DNA of 5,219 nt from assembly GCA_027489105.1 (NCBI GenBank), contig JAIYAJ010000092.1, positions 1 to 5,219 on the forward strand, in the 5' to 3' direction. A program made the translations under genes and the position numbers. Each line of letters opens with the position of its first letter. The stretch's first letter is position 1. The notes beneath the pieces are model-generated. The model made no database searches. It was given only the letters and a program-made list of their open reading frames with translations, and was not told the origin of the DNA. Below are positions 4,200-5,219 of this stretch, one piece after another. The DNA is from Zymomonas sp. (GTDB taxonomy: Bacteria; Pseudomonadota; Alphaproteobacteria; Sphingomonadales; Sphingomonadaceae).

Positions 4200-5219
4200 T
4201 CACTCCAAAAGACCATCCAACATGGCGTCCAACTCAACCGGGGCGGGCGCGGAGCCCTCCTCGGCAGGCTGCGTGACCGGCGCAGCGACGGCCTCCTTCG
4301 TCACGACCGGCTTGGGCTCGGCCTTCGGAGCCGCTGCGGCCTGCTGAGCGGTGATGGCAGCGATGGCAGCGGCGAGCACCGCGGGGTCGATGGCCTGCGT
4401 CGGGTCGGCAGCGGGCGTGATAGCGGCCTGCTTGACCGTCGTGCCGGCAGCGGAGTGCTCGACGACCGTCTTGGTGGCAGCCGGCTTGGGCTCGACCTTG
4501 GGCTCGACCTTGGGGGCAGCTTTGGCCTCAACCGGCGGCTTCTCGAACACCTCGTCCAGCGCCGGCGGCGCGCTGGTCTGGTGCTCGGCCATCTCGACCG
4601 CCTCGTTGAGGATGCGGCCGACGCGGGCGTCGTCGCGCAGGGCGGCGACCTTGGCGGCTTCCTCGTCGGTGAGCGCGCGCACCGCGTTCATCATCACCTT
4701 GGGGTACTCGGCGTCCGGGTCGAACGCGATGCGGGTGACGACCGCGTAGTAGGGGTAGCCGACCGCGTTCAGCTTCGCAGCGTAGCTGGTCAGGTCCTGC
4801 AGCGACGCCGCCGGGATGCGCAGCAGCATGGGCCCGCCGCTCACCTCGTTGTCGATGTCGCCGGCCGGCACCAGAGCCAGGCGCTTGCTGTCGGCGCAGG
4901 CCTTGCCCGCCTTACCCGCGTCGGTAATGCGCGAGCCCCAGGCGTTGTGCGGGCAGCCGGCGCAGGTGGCCGACTGCTTCTTGGACGCGCCGGCGTCGGG
5001 CGTGACGCCGTTGGTGGACCAGCAGTCGGGCGGCGAGTTGGAGCCCTCGACGTAGCCGGTCTGGTAGAAGATCTTCGAGATGACCGGGGCGGCCTTCACG
5101 AGCACGACCTCGAGCGAGGACCGCGCGCCGTCGCCGTCGTCGCGCATCATGATGCGCTCCTCGCCGCGGTGCTTCACGCGCCACGACTTGCCGCGCAGCG
5201 ACAGGACGGCGAAGCCGCC
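4200..5219 (-). CDS. conserved phage replication-module protein, probable ssDNA-binding (SSB-like), 5' cut by window
   Basis: The frame is open from the window edge to TGA at 4200-4202, giving 339 visible residues (numbered here from the edge). A GTG at 5177 is a possible start, but family-like sequence (FAVLSLRGKSWRV) continues before it, so I treat the gene as truncated. The core, about residues 1-210, has a beta-rich pattern and four cysteines (66, 86, 89, 108) in PDCWS, CAGCPHNAWGSRIT and KACADSKR contexts. I recognise this as a conserved phage family, usually annotated hypothetical. From about 215 to 325 the chain is Ala/Pro/Lys-rich and probably disordered, with repeated EPK units. It ends in an acidic, hydrophobic tip (ELDAMLDGLLE). 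Core, flexible linker and acidic tip is the layout of single-stranded-DNA-binding proteins, and the gene precedes the primase. SSB function is inference; family membership is firmer. Confidence 0.75.
   Translation of the reverse strand, partial: GGFAVLSLRGKSWRVKHRGEERIMMRDDGDGARSSLEVVLVKAAPVISKIFYQTGYVEGSNSPPDCWSTNGVTPDAGASKKQSATCAGCPHNAWGSRITDAGKAGKACADSKRLALVPAGDIDNEVSGGPMLLRIPAASLQDLTSYAAKLNAVGYPYYAVVTRIAFDPDAEYPKVMMNAVRALTDEEAAKVAALRDDARVGRILNEAVEMAEHQTSAPPALDEVFEKPPVEAKAAPKVEPKVEPKPAATKTVVEHSAAGTTVKQAAITPAADPTQAIDPAVLAAAIAAITAQQAAAAPKAEPKPVVTKEAVAAPVTQPAEEGSAPAPVELDAMLDGLLE
4485..4514. repeat. 12-nt tandem repeat, 2.5 copies, in the SSB-like linker
   Basis: CTTGGGCTCGAC occurs at 4485-4496 and 4497-4508, followed by half a unit at 4509-4514. 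It encodes repeated K-V-E-P in the flexible linker, and a related unit (PKAEPKP) recurs around 4308-4325. It probably arises from slippage and can change linker length without changing the frame. Confidence 0.65.
4912..4927. repeat. palindromic repeat copy 6 (TTACC-N6-GGTAA), inside the SSB-like gene
   Basis: The + strand reads TTACCCGCGTCGGTAA, with perfect 5-bp arms and a 6-nt spacer. On the coding strand it encodes I-T-D-A-G-K, with TTACC starting at codon position 2. It shares the TCGGTAAT right side with copy 2. Confidence 0.65.

Noticed and set aside
4336..4380. Gly/Ala/Ser-coding short repeats (GGCAGCGATGGCAGCG) as a possible regulatory repeat
   Set aside because: Explained by the Ala-rich coding sequence of the SSB-like linker; not perfectly tandem and not found elsewhere.
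1..5219. CRISPR array, tRNA, rRNA or insertion sequence
   Set aside because: No regularly spaced direct repeats, no cloverleaf-like segment and no transposase motif or terminal inverted repeats were seen; the six palindromes are irregularly spaced (382 to about 1400 nt).

Overview
The window looks like a tailed dsDNA phage or prophage from a high-GC bacterial host, most likely a proteobacterium. This rests on the GC-rich codon use, the phage-type gene set and the compact coding. It sits at the junction of two oppositely transcribed modules. The left edge carries the late, virion side on the + strand. The rest carries a DNA-replication module on the - strand. The genus of phage and host cannot be told from the sequence alone.

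Layout: 1-558 (+) is the 3' end of a giant polyvalent virion-type protein (LPD38-like C-terminus). It overlaps by ATGA a small HNH-type nuclease gene, 555-803 (+). A small helical protein of unknown function, 763-1002 (-), converges on the HNH gene and overlaps its end by 41 nt. A 52-residue two-helix membrane protein, 1042-1200 (+), has a strong ribosome binding site. It points into the end of a large primase-helicase gene, 1189-4104 (-), which joins an AEP-type primase domain, a Cys cluster and a DUF927-like helicase/ATPase domain. Upstream of the primase is a 95-nt gap with a plausible sigma70-type promoter and a 9-bp inverted repeat. Before that lies 4200-5219 (-), a conserved phage protein cut by the window edge. 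It has a four-Cys core, a long Ala/Pro linker and an acidic tip, an architecture that suggests a single-stranded-DNA-binding protein.

How the genes fit: the SSB-like protein and the primase-helicase are co-oriented and would act together at the phage replication fork. The HNH protein and the LPD38 protein end the late operon.

The most unusual signal is a dispersed palindrome, TACC-N5/6-GGTAA, present six times from 1009 to 4927: once between divergent small genes, four times inside the primase gene and once inside the SSB-like gene. The coding copies fall in all three codon phases, so the conservation is of DNA and not of protein. It looks like a set of binding sites (operator, stoperator or origin type) for an unknown DNA-binding protein.
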